A stretch of DNA of 64,000 nt from Streptomyces albofaciens JCM 4342 (GTDB lineage Bacteria; Actinomycetota; Actinomycetes; Streptomycetales; Streptomycetaceae). Both the position numbers and the translations under genes were made by a program. Below the pieces are notes generated by a model. The model saw nothing but the letters and a program-made list of their open reading frames with translations. It ran no database searches and was not told the DNA's origin. The DNA is taken from NCBI RefSeq assembly GCF_008634025.1, contig NZ_PDCM01000002.1:3745001-3809000 (forward strand), given 5' to 3'. Of this stretch, positions 25,852-35,468 are shown piece after piece (the first letter of the stretch is position 1; every line of letters starts with the position of its first letter).

Positions 25852-26811
25852 ATGACCTCCCCCGCCGAGTACGCCCGGTTGCGCGCGCAGCTGGACACGC
25901 TGACCACCGAGGCCTTCCGGCCAGACCTGGCCGAGATCGACCGGCTGTCCACCCTGGAGATCGCCCGCACGATGAACGGCGAGGACGCCACCGTGCCCGC
26001 CGCCGTCGCCGACCAGCTGCCCGCGATCGCCGCCGCCATCGACGCCACCGCCGAGCGGATGGCCCGCGGCGGACGGCTGATCTACGCGGGCGCCGGTACG
26101 GCCGGGCGCCTCGGCGTGCTGGACGCGAGCGAGTGCCCGCCCACCTTCAACACCGACCCGGCCGAGGTCGTGGGCCTGATCGCGGGCGGCCCCGCCGCCA
26201 TGGTCGCGGCCGTCGAAGGTGCCGAGGACCGCCCGGACCTGGCCGCCGCCGACCTGGACGCACTGGGCCTGACCGGCAACGACACGGTCGTCGGCATCTC
26301 CGCCTCGGGCCGTACGCCGTACGCGGTCGGCGCCGTCGAGCACGCCCGCGCGGCCCGCGGCGCGCTGACCATCGGCCTGTCCTGCAACGCTGGCTCCGCG
26401 CTGGCCGCGGCCGCCGACCACGGCATCGAGGTCGTCGTCGGCCCCGAACTCCTCACCGGGTCCACCCGGCTGAAGGCCGGCACGGCGCAGAAGCTGGTCC
26501 TCAACATGCTCTCGACGATCACCATGATCCGGCTGGGCAAGACGTACGGGAACCTGATGGTGGACGTCCGGGCCTCCAACGAGAAGCTGCGGGCCCGTTC
26601 CCGCCGGATCGTGGCGCTGGCCACCGGCGCCGGGGACGCGGAGATCGAGGCCGCGCTCGCCGCCACGGACGGGGAGGTCAAGAACGCCATCCTCGTCGTG
26701 CTCGCCGGGATCGACGGGCCGGCGGCGGCCCGCCTGCTGGCCGAATCCCGCGGCCACCTCCGGGCCGCCCTGCACACCGCCCTGCACACCCCGCCCCTTC
26801 AGGACGGCTGA
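25852..26811 (+). CDS. murQ: N-acetylmuramic acid 6-phosphate etherase MurQ
   Basis: A cytoplasmic SIS-domain enzyme of 319 aa. It cleaves the lactyl ether of MurNAc-6-phosphate to give GlcNAc-6-phosphate and D-lactate. Motifs are IYAGAGTAGRLGVLDASECPPTFNTDP (about residues 80-106, with the catalytic Glu in SECPP), VVGISASGRTPYAVGAVEHARA and AGTAQKLVLNMLSTITMIRLGK. Length is normal. It follows the RpiR gene by 102 bp and precedes a PTS permease by 56 bp. Its product would enter the NagA step, and nagA lies 17 kb away in the same window. Confidence 0.95.
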   Translation: MTSPAEYARLRAQLDTLTTEAFRPDLAEIDRLSTLEIARTMNGEDATVPAAVADQLPAIAAAIDATAERMARGGRLIYAGAGTAGRLGVLDASECPPTFNTDPAEVVGLIAGGPAAMVAAVEGAEDRPDLAAADLDALGLTGNDTVVGISASGRTPYAVGAVEHARAARGALTIGLSCNAGSALAAAADHGIEVVVGPELLTGSTRLKAGTAQKLVLNMLSTITMIRLGKTYGNLMVDVRASNEKLRARSRRIVALATGAGDAEIEAALAATDGEVKNAILVVLAGIDGPAAARLLAESRGHLRAALHTALHTPPLQDG

Positions 26812-26867
26812 TCCACGCGCTTCCCCGCCCGTCCCGTCCCGGCACGCACAGCAAGGCAGCACCACTC

Positions 26868-28442
26868 ATGTCCGACGACAAGAACCGCGCCACCGCCGCC
26901 GCGCTCCTCCCCCTGGTCGGCGGCGCCGCCAACGTCACCTCCGTCACCCACTGCATGACCCGGCTCCGCCTCGGCGTCCGGGACCGCTCGCTGGTCCGGG
27001 ACGCGGCGCTGAAGGCGCTGCCCGCCGTGCTGGGCGTGGTGGAGGACGACACGTACCAGATCGTGCTCGGCCCCGGTACGGTCGCCCGCGTCACGCCGGA
27101 GTTCGCGGCGCTGGTGGAGGCGGGGGCCGATGGGGCGGAAGCCGGCACGGCGGCGGCCGGAGAGACGGCAGCCGGAGAGGCCGGGAGCGCCCCGGCCACC
27201 GACACCACCGCACCCGCTACCACCTCCGCCTCCACCGCCCCCGCCACCGCCGACGAACTGGCCGCCCAAGGCGCCACCCTGAAAGCCCGCCAGAAAGCCC
27301 GCAACGCCACCCCGGTCAAGCTCTTCCTGCGCCGGATCGCCGACATCTTCGTCCCGCTGATCCCCGCCCTCATCGGCTGCGGCATCATCGCCGGGCTGAA
27401 CGGCCTGCTGACCAACTTCGGCGTGCTCCCCGCCCTGGTCCCGGCGCTGGCCGCCATCGCCTCCGGCTTCATGTCGCTGATCGCGGTCTTCGTCGGGCAC
27501 AACACCGCGAAGGAGTTCGGCGGCACGCCCGTGCTGGGCGGCGCGGTCGCCGCGATCATCGTGTACGTGGGCGTCGCCAAGGTCACCGCCTTCGGGCAGC
27601 AGCTCTCGCCGGGCCAGGGCGGCGTCCTGGGCGCGCTCGGGGCGGCGCTGCTCGCCGTACAGATCGAGAAGTGGTGCCGCCGGCACGTCCCCGAGGCGCT
27701 GGACGTGCTGGTCACCCCCACCGTGACCGTGCTGCTGTCCGGCCTGGTCACACTCTTCGGGCTGATGTTCGTGGCCGGTGAGGTCGCCACCGCCATCGGC
27801 ACCTGCGCGAACTGGCTGCTCGCCCACGGCGGCGCCGCGGCCGGGTTCCTGCTCGGCGGCCTCTTCCTCCCGCTCGTCATGCTCGGCCTGCACCAGGCCC
27901 TGATCCCGATCCACACCACGCTGATCGAGCAGCAGGGCTACACGGTGCTGCTGCCGATCCTCGCGATGGCCGGGGCCGGCCAGGTGGGCGCCGCGCTGGC
28001 GGTCTACTTCCGGCTGCCGGGCAACCGCTCGATCCGTACGACCATCAGGTCCGCGCTGCCCGCCGGCCTCCTCGGTGTCGGCGAACCCCTCATCTACGGC
28101 GTCTCGCTGCCGCTGGGCCGCCCGTTCGTCACCGCCTGCGTGGGCGGAGCGTTCGGCGGCGGCTTCGTGGGCCTGTTCAACCAGCTCGGCACGACGGCGG
28201 GTTCGACCGCCATCGGCCCGTCCGGCTGGGCCCTGTTCCCCCTCCTGAAGGGCAACGGGTCCCTCGGCGCGACACTCCTCGTCTACGCCCTGGGCCTGCT
28301 CATCGGCTACGCGGCGGGCTTCCTGGCCACGTACTTCTTCGGCTTCGGCAAGCAGGCCCTGGCGGATCTGAACACCGTCACCCCCGCGCCCGCCACCGGC
28401 GTGCCGGCCGCGTCCCGGCCGGAGGCGCAGGTCAGTCCCTGA
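26868..28442 (+). CDS. PTS EIIBC permease, probably for N-acetylmuramic acid (MurP-like)
   Basis: This membrane transporter has 524 aa. An EIIB domain occupies about residues 1-85, with the phosphorylated Cys29 in THCMTRLRLGVRD. An Ala/Thr-rich linker covers about 88-140. An EIIC domain with ten or so helices follows (KLFLRRIADIFVPLIPALIGCGIIAGLNGL; GVGEPLIYGVSLPLGRPF). There is no EIIA domain, so it must borrow one. The neighbouring murQ and rpiR point to MurNAc as substrate, though beta-glucoside or sucrose-type permeases look similar. The stop overlaps the convergent hydrolase by 11 bp. Confidence 0.85.
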   Translation: MSDDKNRATAAALLPLVGGAANVTSVTHCMTRLRLGVRDRSLVRDAALKALPAVLGVVEDDTYQIVLGPGTVARVTPEFAALVEAGADGAEAGTAAAGETAAGEAGSAPATDTTAPATTSASTAPATADELAAQGATLKARQKARNATPVKLFLRRIADIFVPLIPALIGCGIIAGLNGLLTNFGVLPALVPALAAIASGFMSLIAVFVGHNTAKEFGGTPVLGGAVAAIIVYVGVAKVTAFGQQLSPGQGGVLGALGAALLAVQIEKWCRRHVPEALDVLVTPTVTVLLSGLVTLFGLMFVAGEVATAIGTCANWLLAHGGAAAGFLLGGLFLPLVMLGLHQALIPIHTTLIEQQGYTVLLPILAMAGAGQVGAALAVYFRLPGNRSIRTTIRSALPAGLLGVGEPLIYGVSLPLGRPFVTACVGGAFGGGFVGLFNQLGTTAGSTAIGPSGWALFPLLKGNGSLGATLLVYALGLLIGYAAGFLATYFFGFGKQALADLNTVTPAPATGVPAASRPEAQVSP

Positions 28443-29355
28443 GGAACGGCAGCAGGTGGCCGAGGAGCGCGTCGGGCTGCTCCTCCGGTACGTAGTGTCC
28501 GCAGTCGGGCAGGACGACGCTGTCGAGCCGTTCGGTCACCGGACCGAGGAGAGCGCCGAGACGTTCCCCCTGGCTCCGGTCCCCCGCCACGCCGAGCACC
28601 GGCATGGCGAGCGGCCGCCGCCTGCGCCGGGTGTTCTGGGCGATGTTCTCGTCGGTGGCCCGGTAGTAGTCGAAGCTGGCGCGCAGCGCCTCGGGGTCGC
28701 GGGCGAGGGTTTCGACGTAGAAGTCGACCGCGGAGTCCGGCAGCGGGCGCGCGGCCTTGTGGCGGAACTGGTCGCCGTAATAGATGTGCTCCCGGCGGCG
28801 GACGAGCTGTTCGTTGAGGGACCGCTTGCGGTTGAAGGCGAAGTGCCACAAAAGGTCGTTCTGTGCCTCGGGCCCGAACAGGTCCACCGGCGGCGCGAGG
28901 CCGGGGATGGTGGCGTCGAGCAGGGCGAGGCGTTCGACGGCGTCCCCGTGGTCGGCGGCGAGGGCGTAGCCGAGCCACATGCCGACGTCGTGCCCGGCCA
29001 TCGCGAAGCGCTGGTGGCCGAGCGTGCGCATGAGGGCGGCGAGTTCGGCCGCCACGGTGCCGGTGTCGTAGCCGCCGTGGGGCTTGTCGGAGCGGCCGAC
29101 GCCGCGCGGGTCGACCGCCACGACGCGGAAGTGCTCCGCCAGGCGCGGCATGACGTGGCGCCACACGTACCAGTTCTGCGGCCACCCGCCGACGAGCAGG
29201 AGGGGCCGCCCGGCGCCGCCCTGCACGGTGTGCAGCCCGACCTCGCCGACGCGGACGAGGGTGCTCTCGAAGACGTCCGTGAATCCGTCCGGGAGCCAGG
29301 GGACGCCGGTCACGGTGCCGAAGCCGGTGAGCGGGCGGACGGTCGTCGGGGTCAT
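28432..29355 (-). CDS. Alpha/beta-hydrolase, epoxide hydrolase-like
   Basis: This hydrolase has 307 aa. The nucleophile elbow AGHDVGMWLG (about residue 116) carries Asp, not Ser, as in epoxide hydrolases and haloalkane dehalogenases. Other features are an oxyanion motif GGWPQNWYVWRHVMP (about 56), PRGVGRSDKP and the terminal His in CGHYVPEEQP. Lid tyrosines are present in HIYYGDQF. The ATG at 29355 has an excellent AGGAGGAG ribosome site. Upstream lie two operator palindromes and the divergent CGNR regulator, which probably controls it. Confidence 0.87.
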   Translation of the reverse strand: MTPTTVRPLTGFGTVTGVPWLPDGFTDVFESTLVRVGEVGLHTVQGGAGRPLLLVGGWPQNWYVWRHVMPRLAEHFRVVAVDPRGVGRSDKPHGGYDTGTVAAELAALMRTLGHQRFAMAGHDVGMWLGYALAADHGDAVERLALLDATIPGLAPPVDLFGPEAQNDLLWHFAFNRKRSLNEQLVRRREHIYYGDQFRHKAARPLPDSAVDFYVETLARDPEALRASFDYYRATDENIAQNTRRRRRPLAMPVLGVAGDRSQGERLGALLGPVTERLDSVVLPDCGHYVPEEQPDALLGHLLPFLRD

Positions 29356-29376
29356 GTCTCCTCCTGGACGGTCGTT

Positions 29377-29395
29377 GAACCGTTTCAAGCGGTTC
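29377..29395. promoter_or_regulatory. 19-bp palindromic operator, copy 1
   Basis: GAACCG (29377-29382) and CGGTTC (29390-29395) flank a 7-bp spacer. It lies between the divergent epoxide-hydrolase and CGNR genes, 22 bp upstream of the hydrolase ATG. Confidence 0.6.
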
Positions 29396-29399
29396 ATGA

Positions 29400-29418
29400 G
29401 AACCGATTAAGACGGTTC
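29400..29418. promoter_or_regulatory. 19-bp palindromic operator, copy 2
   Basis: GAACCG (29400-29405) and CGGTTC (29413-29418) again flank a 7-bp spacer, centred 23 bp from copy 1. A half site CAACCG lies at 29432-29437. Confidence 0.6.
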
Positions 29419-29437
29419 GAGTCGCAGAAGTCAACCG

Positions 29438-29467
29438 TTGGCCCGGCCACGGCGGAGCGGCTACCCT
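29438..29467 (+). promoter_or_regulatory. Candidate promoter of the CGNR regulator
   Basis: TTGGCC (29438-29443) and TACCCT (29462-29467) are separated by 18 bp. The implied transcription start is at or next to the ATG at 29476, so the mRNA may be leaderless. Confidence 0.4.
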
Positions 29468-29475
29468 GAACCCCC

Positions 29476-30066
29476 ATGACCGGTTCACCCACCCCCCAGC
29501 CCGCGCAGCGCGCCGCGGACGGCTTCCGGCTCGGGAACGAGATCCTCGCGTTCCGCTTCGTCGCCACGCTCGGCGAGCGGCGCGGCGCCCCGGTGGAGCG
29601 GATCGCCACCCCGGACCGGCTACGGGCCTGGCTCGTCGCCAACGGGCTCGGCGATACGGGGATGCCGGTCTCCGAAGCCCTCCTGCGGGACGCCCGTGCC
29701 CTGCGCGAGGCCGTCCACCGGGCCGGTACCGCCGTCGCCTCCGGCAGCGCCCCGGACCGGGCGGACGAGGAACTGCTCAACCGCTGGAGCGCACGGCACC
29801 GGGCGCGGCTCGTCCTTGAGGGCGGGCAGGCGCGGTGGCACCTCCCGGAAGCCGACCCCGCGCGCGCCGCGCTCGCCGTCGTCGCGCTGGACGCCGTCGC
29901 GACCCTCGGCGGTCACCGCGACGGCGTGGTCAAGCGCTGCGAGCAGGACACCTGCGACGGGCTCTTCGTGGACACCAGCCGCGGCGGGCGGCGGCGCTGG
30001 TGCTCCATGGCGACCTGCGGGAACAAGGTGAAGAAGGCCAACCTCAAGGCGGCCAGGGGCGGGTGA
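29476..30066 (+). CDS. CGNR zinc-finger (ABATE-domain) transcriptional regulator
   Basis: A regulator of 196 aa. The N-terminal ABATE stress-response domain covers about residues 10-140 (LGNEILAFRFVATLGERRGAPVERI). The C-terminal zinc finger spans about 150-190, with KRCEQDTCDGLFVDTSRGG and RRWCSMATCGNKVKKAN, including the CGNR-type signature (here CGNK). It is divergent from an epoxide-hydrolase-like gene, and two identical-core palindromes lie between them. The simplest model is that it binds them and controls both genes. It converges on the AGCS gene with 13 bp between stops. Confidence 0.88.
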   Translation: MTGSPTPQPAQRAADGFRLGNEILAFRFVATLGERRGAPVERIATPDRLRAWLVANGLGDTGMPVSEALLRDARALREAVHRAGTAVASGSAPDRADEELLNRWSARHRARLVLEGGQARWHLPEADPARAALAVVALDAVATLGGHRDGVVKRCEQDTCDGLFVDTSRGGRRRWCSMATCGNKVKKANLKAARGG

Positions 30067-30079
30067 CGCACGCAGCGGC

Positions 30080-31555
30080 TCAGCGCGCGCCCGCGCCCAC
30101 CCGTTCCCCGCGCTCCGCCGCGGGCGCGGGCCGCTCGTCCGGCCAGCACTCCACCCCCTTCAGGTCCGGCATCCGCGAGGCCGTGAAGACCGGGTCGCGC
30201 CCCGCCCGGCGCTGGGCCTGGTAGTCGTCCAGCAGACGGAAGGCGATGGCCGAGAGGGGGAGGATCGCGAGCAGGTTGATCAGCGCCATGACGCCCATGA
30301 ACACGTCGGCGAGGTTCCAGACGACGCCCACCGAGCCCAGCGCGCCCAGGAAGACCACCGCCAGGACGATGGCGCGATAGACGGGCAGGACCCAGGCGCG
30401 CCGCGTCAGGAAGCCGATGTTGGACTCGCCGTAGTAGTAGTTCCCGATCATGGAGCTGAAGGCGAGCAGGAAGACGACGGCCGTCAGCACGTGCCCGGCC
30501 CAGCCGCCGAGCGTGTCGGTCAGCGCGGTCTGGGTGAGGTCGGCGCCCTGCCGGCTGCCCGGCCGCGGGCTCGTCGTCAGGATGATGAAGGCGGTCATCG
30601 AGCAGATCAGCAGGGTGTCGAAGAAGACGCCGAGGGACTGCACGAGGCCCTGCTTGACCGGGTGGGTGACCTCGGCCGCCGCGCCCGCGTTGGGCGCCGA
30701 GCCCAGGCCCGCCTCGTTGGAGAACATGCCGCGCCGGATGCCCTGCTGGATCGCCGCGCCGAGCCCGCCGGCCGCCAGTTCCTTGAGGCCGAAGGCGCCG
30801 CCGACGATGTCGCCGAGGACGCGCGGCAGGTCGTCCAGGTTGAGGAGGACGACGGCGGTGCCCATCAGCAGGTAGACGACGGCCATGACCGGCACGAGGA
30901 CGGTCGTGACCGAGGAGATGCGGCGCACACCGCCGCAGATCGCGATGCCCAGCAGTACGGCCAGCAGCAGGCCGACCGCCGGGGCGAACCACCCCGGCCC
31001 GCCGCCGGACACCGACCCCGAGGCGACGGCCGTGATCGTGTTGGACTGCACGGCGTTGAAGACGAAACCGAAGGTCACGGTGATGGCGACGGCGAACAGG
31101 ACGCCGGGCCAGCGCTTCCCGAGGCCGCGCTGCATGTAGTACGCGGGGCCGCCCCGGTACGTACCCGACCCGTCGCGGTCGCGCACCTTGTAGAGCTGGG
31201 CCAGCGCCGACTCGACGAACGCAGAGGCGCCGCCGATGAGTGCCATCACCCACATCCAGAACACCGCGCCCGCGCCGCCCAGGGTGATGGCGGTGGCGAC
31301 GCCCGCGATATTGCCCGTACCGACGCGCGCCGCCGCCGAGATGGTGAAGGCGCCGAAGGACGAGACCGGCTTGGAGCCGTCCGCCCGGGGCCGCGACCTG
31401 TCCTTGAGCACCCGCAGCATCTCGGGGAAGAGCCGCAGCTGTACGGCCTTGGACCGGACCGTGAAGTACAGGCCCGCGCAGATCACCAGCGGTATCAGCA
31501 GGTAGGACCACAGACCGTCGTTGAGGCCGACGATCAGGGAGTCGAGCGTGCTCAT
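30080..31555 (-). CDS. Alanine or glycine:cation symporter (AGCS family)
   Basis: This sodium- or proton-coupled amino acid importer has 491 aa and about eleven helices. Family signatures are ISAAARVGTGNIAGVATAITLGGAGAVFWMWVMALIGGASAFVESALAQLYK (about residues 67-118) and GMFSNEAGLGSAPNAGAAAEVTHPVKQG near 275-302. The ATG at 31555 follows a CGAGGACGCCC stretch. The earlier frame start at 31648 adds Pro-rich residues that do not fit the family. Two inverted repeats lie upstream and may be operators. A hydrophilic tail of about 35 residues ends the protein. Confidence 0.92.
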   Translation of the reverse strand: MSTLDSLIVGLNDGLWSYLLIPLVICAGLYFTVRSKAVQLRLFPEMLRVLKDRSRPRADGSKPVSSFGAFTISAAARVGTGNIAGVATAITLGGAGAVFWMWVMALIGGASAFVESALAQLYKVRDRDGSGTYRGGPAYYMQRGLGKRWPGVLFAVAITVTFGFVFNAVQSNTITAVASGSVSGGGPGWFAPAVGLLLAVLLGIAICGGVRRISSVTTVLVPVMAVVYLLMGTAVVLLNLDDLPRVLGDIVGGAFGLKELAAGGLGAAIQQGIRRGMFSNEAGLGSAPNAGAAAEVTHPVKQGLVQSLGVFFDTLLICSMTAFIILTTSPRPGSRQGADLTQTALTDTLGGWAGHVLTAVVFLLAFSSMIGNYYYGESNIGFLTRRAWVLPVYRAIVLAVVFLGALGSVGVVWNLADVFMGVMALINLLAILPLSAIAFRLLDDYQAQRRAGRDPVFTASRMPDLKGVECWPDERPAPAAERGERVGAGAR

Positions 31556-31596
31556 GGGCGTCCTCGCGGGGCGTCCGGGGGCGGGGGGCGGCCGTA

Positions 31597-31615
31597 CCGG
31601 AAGATCGTCTTCCGG
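31597..31615. promoter_or_regulatory. Inverted repeat upstream of the AGCS gene, proximal
   Basis: CCGGAAGA and TCTTCCGG are perfect 8-bp arms around TCG, 42 bp upstream of the AGCS start. It may be an operator or a leader hairpin. Confidence 0.4.
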
Positions 31616-31629
31616 GGAGGCTCCGGAAA

Positions 31630-31650
31630 GTATGGCCGCCATCCCCATAC
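31630..31650. promoter_or_regulatory. Inverted repeat upstream of the AGCS gene, distal
   Basis: GTATGG (31630-31635) and CCATAC (31645-31650) form a 21-bp dyad. On the minus strand the left arm reads CCATAC and overlaps a possible -10 box (CATACT). Confidence 0.35.
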
Positions 31651-31723
31651 CAGGACCAGAGGCGCTTACATGCCGTATCTCACAGAAAGCGACATAACGA
31701 CATGACGCCCCGGCGACACCCTC

Positions 31724-32599
31724 TCACAGCGCGCAGCCGTGCAGCCCGCCGTCCACCACCAGGTCCTGCCCGTTGATGTACGACGCCTCGCCGGACGCGA
31801 GGAAGGCGACCGCGTCGGCGATCTCCTCCGGGTGCCCGAACCGGCCCGCCGCCGTCTGCGCCCGCAGCTTCTCCGCCTCCGCCGGATCGATGTCCGAGCC
31901 CGCGAACATCGGCGTGTCGACATAGCCGGGGCTGACCGAGTTGACGCGGATGCCGCGCCCGGCGAGCGCCGCCGCGAGGGTCCGGGCGAGGTTGTGCGCG
32001 GCGGCCTTGGTCGCGGAGTGCAGGGTGGCGTCCGCCTGCCCGCGCTGGAGCAGCGACGAGGCGTTGATGACGACCGCGCCGCCGTCCCGCAGCAGCGGCA
32101 GCGCGCGCTGGACGGTGAAGAAGACGCCCTTGAAGTTCACGCCGACCGCGCGGTCGAAATCCGCCTCGGTGATCTCTTCGAAAGGGGCCGCGGCGTACAT
32201 ACCGGCGTTGGCGAAGATGATGTCCAGGCGCCCGAAGTGATCCCGTACGGCCCGCACGACGGCGTCGAGGTCGGCGACGGAGGCGGTGTCGGCCCGTACG
32301 GCCAGCACCCGGCCGGCGGCCACGCCGGCGACGCCCGTACCGCCGCCGGGGACGCCCGTCGCACCGGCCGCGGCGGCCGGCTCGCCGCCCGTCACCGCCG
32401 CTTCCGCCCGCTCCCTCAGATGCGCGGCGGCCGCGTCGAGCCGGCGCTCGTCGCGCCCGCACACCACCACCCGCGCGCCGTCGTCGAGCAGCCGCCGCGC
32501 GGCCGCCAGGCCCACGCCGCTGCTGCCGCCGGTGATCAGCGCGACGGTGTCCGCGTCGAACCGGTCCGGTCGGGCGGTCCGCCCGTTTCGAGTCGTCAT
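31724..32599 (-). CDS. Short-chain dehydrogenase/reductase with altered catalytic tyrosine
   Basis: A classical SDR of about 291 aa. The cofactor motif is TGGSSGVGLAAARRL (about residue 24), and NAG occurs in IIFANAGMYAAAPFEEI (about 130). The catalytic Ser is in VINASSLLQRG. The expected YxxxK is HSATK: the Tyr is replaced by His (codon CAC), with the Lys kept. A Gly/Ala-rich insert sits at about residues 70-100. The start is uncertain, because ATGs at 32599 and 32614 are in frame and neither has a clear ribosome site. The substrate is unknown. Confidence 0.85.
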   Translation of the reverse strand: MTTRNGRTARPDRFDADTVALITGGSSGVGLAAARRLLDDGARVVVCGRDERRLDAAAAHLRERAEAAVTGGEPAAAAGATGVPGGGTGVAGVAAGRVLAVRADTASVADLDAVVRAVRDHFGRLDIIFANAGMYAAAPFEEITEADFDRAVGVNFKGVFFTVQRALPLLRDGGAVVINASSLLQRGQADATLHSATKAAAHNLARTLAAALAGRGIRVNSVSPGYVDTPMFAGSDIDPAEAEKLRAQTAAGRFGHPEEIADAVAFLASGEASYINGQDLVVDGGLHGCAL

Positions 32600-32700
32600 G
32601 GGCCGATCGTGCACCGATGGCCCGGGGGCGGCGCAAGGACCGCCGTACGGAACCGGCGGACCTCAGCCGTACGAGACCCATGCACGCCGGACGAAAACGC

Positions 32701-32744
32701 CGCCGGGGCGGCACCCCCTGGAAGGAGGGTGCCGCCCCGGCGGT
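32701..32744 (-). terminator. Intrinsic terminator of groEL
   Basis: CCGCCGGGGCGGCACCC pairs perfectly with GGGTGCCGCCCCGGCGG (17 bp) around a 10-nt loop, 24 bp after the groEL stop. On the minus strand it is followed by CGTTTTCG, a short U-tract. Confidence 0.85.
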
Positions 32745-32767
32745 CGAGGACAGGTGATCCGGGAGGA

Positions 32768-34525
<1,758 letters not shown>

Positions 34526-34544
34526 TCACCGAGTCGGTCCTTAG

Positions 34545-34571
34545 CTGTCACTCTCACTCGTAGAGTGCTAA
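34545..34571 (-). promoter_or_regulatory. CIRCE operator (HrcA site), groEL-proximal
   Basis: On the minus strand TTAGCACTC-N9-GAGTGACAG. The left half is perfect and the right half has four mismatches to GAGTGCTAA. Confidence 0.8.
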
Positions 34572-34579
34572 CGCAATGA

Positions 34580-34606
34580 TTAGCACTCGGCACACGAGAG
34601 TGCAAG
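34580..34606 (-). promoter_or_regulatory. CIRCE operator (HrcA site), groEL-distal
   Basis: On the minus strand CTTGCACTC-N9-GAGTGCTAA. The right half is perfect. It is separated from the proximal element by 8 bp. The two GAGTGCTAA/TTAGCACTC perfect halves face each other across the gap. Confidence 0.8.
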
Positions 34607-34795
34607 CGGCTTCGCAGAAGCCTCCTACAGGGGTGGCGGTCGGGCGACGGGAGGGAGCAAGCGGCTTCGCAGGAGCCTCCTCCAGGGGTGGCGGTCGGGC
34701 GACGGGAGGGAGCAAGCGGCTTCGCAGAAGCCTCCTACAGGGGTGGCGGCCGGGCGACGGGAGGGAGCAAGCGGCTTGGGGGAGCCTCCCCGCCG
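34602..34795. repeat. 55-bp tandem repeat with internal hairpin, abutting the CIRCE element
   Basis: Three copies of exactly 55 bp start at 34602, 34657 and 34712, and a partial copy starts at 34767. Each begins GCAAGCGGCTTCGC and contains GGCTTC-GCA-GAAGCC (or the variant GGAGCC), a short hairpin. The first copy begins within the right half of the distal CIRCE. It occupies the space between the cold-shock gene and the groEL control region. Confidence 0.9.
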
Positions 34796-34863
34796 CGTCC
34801 CCGGCGTCAAACCGGGCGGGGCCGGGCGACCCGGCCTCCCCCGCAAGATCCACCCCAACACAG

Positions 34864-34897
34864 AAGGTCCGCGCCCCCACGGGAGGACGCGGACCTT
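34864..34897 (-). terminator. Terminator of the cold-shock gene
   Basis: AAGGTCCGCG (34864-34873) and CGCGGACCTT (34888-34897) pair perfectly around a 14-nt loop, 25 bp after the csp stop. Confidence 0.65.
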
Positions 34898-34922
34898 CGT
34901 ACGCAGCAGTCGGTCGGCGCTA

Positions 34923-35126
34923 TCAGCCGGCCACGCGGACCATGTCCGCCTGCGGCCCTTTCTGGCCCTGCGAGATCTCGAACTCGACCCGCTGACCCTC
35001 CTCAAGGGTGCGGTAACCGTCCATCTGGATCGCGCTGTAGTGGACGAAAACATCCGCACCACCGTCGACCGCGATGAAGCCGTACCCCTTCTCCGCGTTG
35101 AACCACTTGACGGTGCCCTGAGCCAT
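34923..35126 (-). CDS. Cold-shock protein (CspA family)
   Basis: A 67-aa single-domain RNA chaperone. The RNP1 motif is KGYGFIAV and RNP2 is VFVHYSAI, in [20 protein letters not shown]. The start at 35126 is preceded by GGGGAGTTAGGC, while the longer frame from 35156 adds leader sequence. A leader of about 100 nt and a candidate promoter lie upstream. This is the standard short type, unlike the 127-aa protein at 1820-2203. In Streptomyces it sits next to groEL2. Confidence 0.95.
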   Translation of the reverse strand: MAQGTVKWFNAEKGYGFIAVDGGADVFVHYSAIQMDGYRTLEEGQRVEFEISQGQKGPQADMVRVAG

Positions 35127-35237
35127 GCCTAACTCCCCTATTACTGGCCCTTGCACAGGACCGCACTCCGCGGACCCGGGTCAGACCTCACCCCCCGACA
35201 GGAGGGGGTGTGCGCCGGAACGCGTCGACCGCCGCTG

Positions 35238-35265
35238 AATGTATCTGTCCAACTGCCCAGCGCAA
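35238..35265 (-). promoter_or_regulatory. Candidate promoter of the cold-shock gene; 35127-35468 otherwise empty
   Basis: On the minus strand TTGCGC (35265-35260), a 16-bp spacer and TACATT (35243-35238), giving a leader of about 105 nt. The 35127-35468 gap is clearly AT-richer than its surroundings and holds no gene I can support. Confidence 0.35.
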
Positions 35266-35468
35266 CAGGTCAATCGGACGAGAATTCTGCTCGCGAACAA
35301 TCGCAAAAATGCGGTTATAAGCCCTTACTCCCGGGCAAGTCGGGCCGGGCAAAGCTCACCAATGGGACGAACCACGTCCGCACTTCGCCCGCAACTTGCC
35401 GGGGTCTCAGATGCGTTCGGCACGGGCTCGACGAGGGGTCACCCCAACTGTATCGCCTTTAACAACAC

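Noticed and set aside
34602..34795. CRISPR array
   Set aside because: The 55-bp units are directly adjacent without unique spacers, and no cas genes are near. The same holds for the other tandem arrays.
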